22,835 bases of DNA from JAVWIF01 sp036639635 (lineage in GTDB: Bacteria > Bacillota_I > Bacilli_A > Erysipelotrichales > Erysipelotrichaceae). Location: contig JAVWIF010000025.1 in NCBI GenBank assembly GCA_036639635.1, positions 1 through 22,835 on the forward strand, in the 5' to 3' direction. The notes beneath the pieces were generated by a model. That model was not told the DNA's origin, searched no databases, and worked only from the letters and a program-made list of their open reading frames with translations. Below, one piece after another: positions 21,409-22,835 of the stretch (the first letter of the stretch is position 1; the number at the start of each line of letters is the position of its first letter). A program made the translations under genes and the position numbers.

Positions 21409-22220
21409 TATATTTCTTCACAACGAACGCTAATCTGCGTTATATATTCATCCATATTCGAAATTGCCATTTCATTTAATCCTTCTTCATATCCATATCC
21501 ACTTACCCTCAGATGATGCTCTTTGGCAAACGTTAAGATTCGCTTATAAGTATTAGGAATAGCTTCCCACTCTCCTTTACAATAAGCTCTAATATAGTTT
21601 CCTTTTTCTTTATGATACAAGTTAAGTTTCTTTTCTTTGGGCATTTTTGTAAAAAAGCAGGCATAATTATCATACTGATTACTCTTTATATTTTCGACTG
21701 AAATCATACTTCCATAGTTCATATTGAAAATACGATGATTTCTATTTTCATTTGCATGTTCAACAAATACTGCAAAATCATGTTCATCATATACACCGCT
21801 TATCGATTCACTTAATAACAAATATTCATCTTCAATCTCTATAACTTCAATACGATTTACATCTAAATTTTCACATATTGATAACTGCTCTTTTTTATTA
21901 CATAATAAGCGTTGAATAGCTTTAAGATTTTGAATGCTTTGTTTTATATCTTTCACCTTTTCATCAACAATTTTTTGAAATGCCTCTGGTGAACGCTGTC
22001 TTAAATATATTTGAATTTCTTCAATAGACATATGTAACTCACGCATTGTAAGAATCATTTCTAATGTTGTACTTTGTTGATACGTATAATAACGATACCC
22101 ATTTTCACCAATTAGCGCTGGAGAAAACAAACCAATAGAATCATAGTAATGAAGCGTTCGTTTGTTAATATGATGTAGTTTCGCAAATTGTCCACTTGTA
22201 AATTGAACTTCATTTTTCAT
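21408..22220 (-). CDS. MerR-family regulator with GyrI/BmrR-like effector domain
   Basis: A 270-aa protein. The winged helix-turn-helix (about residues 7-75) has FTSGQFAKLHHINKRTLHYY, then GLFSPALIGENGYRYYTYQQ, matching the MerR pattern RTLRYYD..GLl.P...e.GYR.Y. A coiled-coil dimerisation helix covers about 83-118. The C-terminal part (about 120-270) resembles GyrI-like/BmrR-type small-molecule domains, with a conserved-type Glu/Tyr-rich ending (YGYEEGLNEMAI). Known members activate efflux or detoxification genes from promoters with a 19-bp spacer. Start: AAAAGGAG about 9 nt before ATG 22220. Two 19-bp-spacer promoters lie in this window (19248-19278 and 22760-22790). Whether either is its target is inference. 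Confidence 0.85.
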   Translation of the reverse strand: MKNEVQFTSGQFAKLHHINKRTLHYYDSIGLFSPALIGENGYRYYTYQQSTTLEMILTMRELHMSIEEIQIYLRQRSPEAFQKIVDEKVKDIKQSIQNLKAIQRLLCNKKEQLSICENLDVNRIEVIEIEDEYLLLSESISGVYDEHDFAVFVEHANENRNHRIFNMNYGSMISVENIKSNQYDNYACFFTKMPKEKKLNLYHKEKGNYIRAYCKGEWEAIPNTYKRILTFAKEHHLRVSGYGYEEGLNEMAISNMDEYITQISVRCEEI

Positions 22221-22287
22221 TTTAGCGCGCTCCTTTTACCATCAGAATTATCTATGCATTTGATAATATCATAATTATATTTTTTGA

Positions 22288-22818
22288 TTATTTGTTCAAT
22301 ATAATCCATTTTCCTTTTCTACTCGATCCTTCTCGTATAACAACTCCATTTTCAATTAAATTTACCATTGCTTTTCTTACTGCTCTATCTGATATTGTTA
22401 ATTTTTTTGCTATATCTTTCTGTGTAATCTGTTCATCTTCCATAATCAAATCAATAATGCTATTTTGAGTTTTATTATATTTATTTGCGGAACTTTTTGC
22501 GGAACTTTTTGCGGAACTTTTTGCGGAACTTTTTGCGGAACTTTTTATTGGAAAATTAACTTTGATGATATGTTCATAAAATTGAAAAATGTTTTTCTCA
22601 TACACTTTTAATATTCTATCCATTCCAGAACCGAGTTGTTCTACAAGACCAACATCCTTAAACACTCGCATTAATTCTCTGTTTCTAGGCATACTTCCTC
22701 CATCAAAGAATTCTTCTTTGCTTTGGTTATGAAGTAGCCCTCCATTCACTATTCTCCTATTGACATTACAGTTACTGTATACTTTATAATAAGCATTAGC
22801 ATCACATTTGTCAATCAT
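22288..22818 (-). pseudogene. C-terminal fragment of an AlbA_2/ATP-binding HTH-type regulator
   Basis: The longest frame from an ATG is 176 codons and is open to the window edge. From about residue 25 it matches the C-terminal region of AlbA_2 (Schlafen-like)/HTH proteins: NGGLLHNQSKEEFF, then GGSMPRNRELMRVFKDVGLV and GSGMDRI. A KSSA x5 linker (residues 92-111) and a C-terminal winged helix-turn-helix (about 115-175, ITQKDIAKKLTISDRAVRKA) follow. The AlbA_2 nucleic-acid-binding domain and the rest of the ATPase-like part are missing. In their place are about 24 unrelated codons that overlap a rightward promoter. No ribosome binding site precedes ATG 22818. A start at ATG 22692 (after GGAGG) would give a shorter product. 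Most likely a 5'-deleted relic, though the HTH end might still be made. Confidence 0.6.
22487..22546. repeat. Five perfect copies of a 12-bp in-frame repeat
   Basis: The unit GCGGAACTTTTT repeats five times without a mismatch. On the minus strand it encodes Lys-Ser-Ser-Ala repeated, lying between the C-terminal core and the helix-turn-helix of the gene at 22288-22818. It is a coding minisatellite (VNTR) in which copy-number change keeps the frame. It is not a CRISPR array, as there are no spacers. Confidence 0.9.
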
Positions 22819-22835
22819 ATGAGGAGGAATAATAT
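22760..22835 (+). promoter_or_regulatory. Regulated promoter and ribosome binding site for a gene beyond the right edge
   Basis: TTGACA (22760-22765) and TATAAT (22785-22790) are separated by 19 bp. The spacer contains the perfect 13-bp palindrome TACAGTTACTGTA (22767-22779). About 30 bases later AGGAGG (22822-22827) is followed by AATAAT and the last two bases AT, which would be the first two bases of an ATG at 6-nt spacing. All parts of a 5' region for a rightward gene are present. The gene itself is outside the window. Confidence 0.6.

Noticed and set aside
22487..22546. Repeat array as a CRISPR
   Set aside because: The 12-bp units abut with no spacers and lie in frame inside a coding region.

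Overview
The window reads as an AT-rich, low-GC Bacillota chromosome. Strong AGGAGG-type ribosome binding sites sit before most genes. Promoters are sigma-A-like (TTGACC, TTTACT, TATAAT, extended TGGTATAAT) and hairpin-plus-T-tract terminators close most units. The gene set (YigZ/IMPACT, zinc-ribbon Nudix, DbpA/YxiN-type helicase, GldA, NagA, MepA-like MATE pump, ECF sigma with anti-sigma) fits a gut-type Firmicute, possibly Erysipelotrichia. That placement comes from general gene style, not from a marker gene. No rRNA, tRNA, CRISPR array, transposase or IS element was seen.

Layout, left to right. (1) 1-894: the 3' part of an ORF6N-domain gene with a phospholipase-D-like tail, cut by the window start. 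(2) 949-2990: two stacked terminator/promoter modules, then a tetR-family gene under a clear 30-bp operator, overlapping a CPA2-type cation/proton antiporter. (3) 3045-5108: MATE pump plus yigZ, ending in a hairpin shared with the convergent Nudix gene. (4) 5084-8478, leftward: Nudix hydrolase, a 277-aa protein of unknown function and an HSL-type alpha/beta hydrolase, with two gene-poor gaps. (5) 8446-10602, leftward: a stand-alone integrase-SAM-like protein, then two very small related proteins directly upstream of nagA. (6) 10726-13266, leftward: ECF sigma factor, membrane anti-sigma factor and a membrane-anchored C39-fold cysteine peptidase. (7) 13351-15106, rightward: Lrp/AsnC regulator overlapping a PLP aminotransferase. 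(8) 15212-18406, leftward: ABC permease and ATPase, then a DbpA-type helicase. (9) 18519-20087: a 25-codon signal-peptide-like ORF, a histidine phosphatase under a MerR-type 19-bp-spacer promoter, and a short-chain dehydrogenase. (10) 20240-22220: glycerol dehydrogenase, convergent with a MerR regulator that has a probable drug-binding domain. (11) 22288-22835: the C-terminal part of an AlbA_2/HTH-type protein carrying a five-copy 12-bp in-frame repeat. A promoter, palindrome and ribosome binding site for a rightward gene sit at the very edge.

Most of the window is ordinary chromosomal content in short, well-punctuated operons. The accessory-looking parts are the two ends, where ORF6N and AlbA_2/HTH proteins belong to phage- or defence-associated families. 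The least explained parts are the sigma/anti-sigma/C39-peptidase cluster, the two tiny proteins upstream of nagA, the 277-aa unknown, the 25-aa peptide, and the regulated promoter at the right edge. I did not find convincing evidence of a wholly new multi-gene system.
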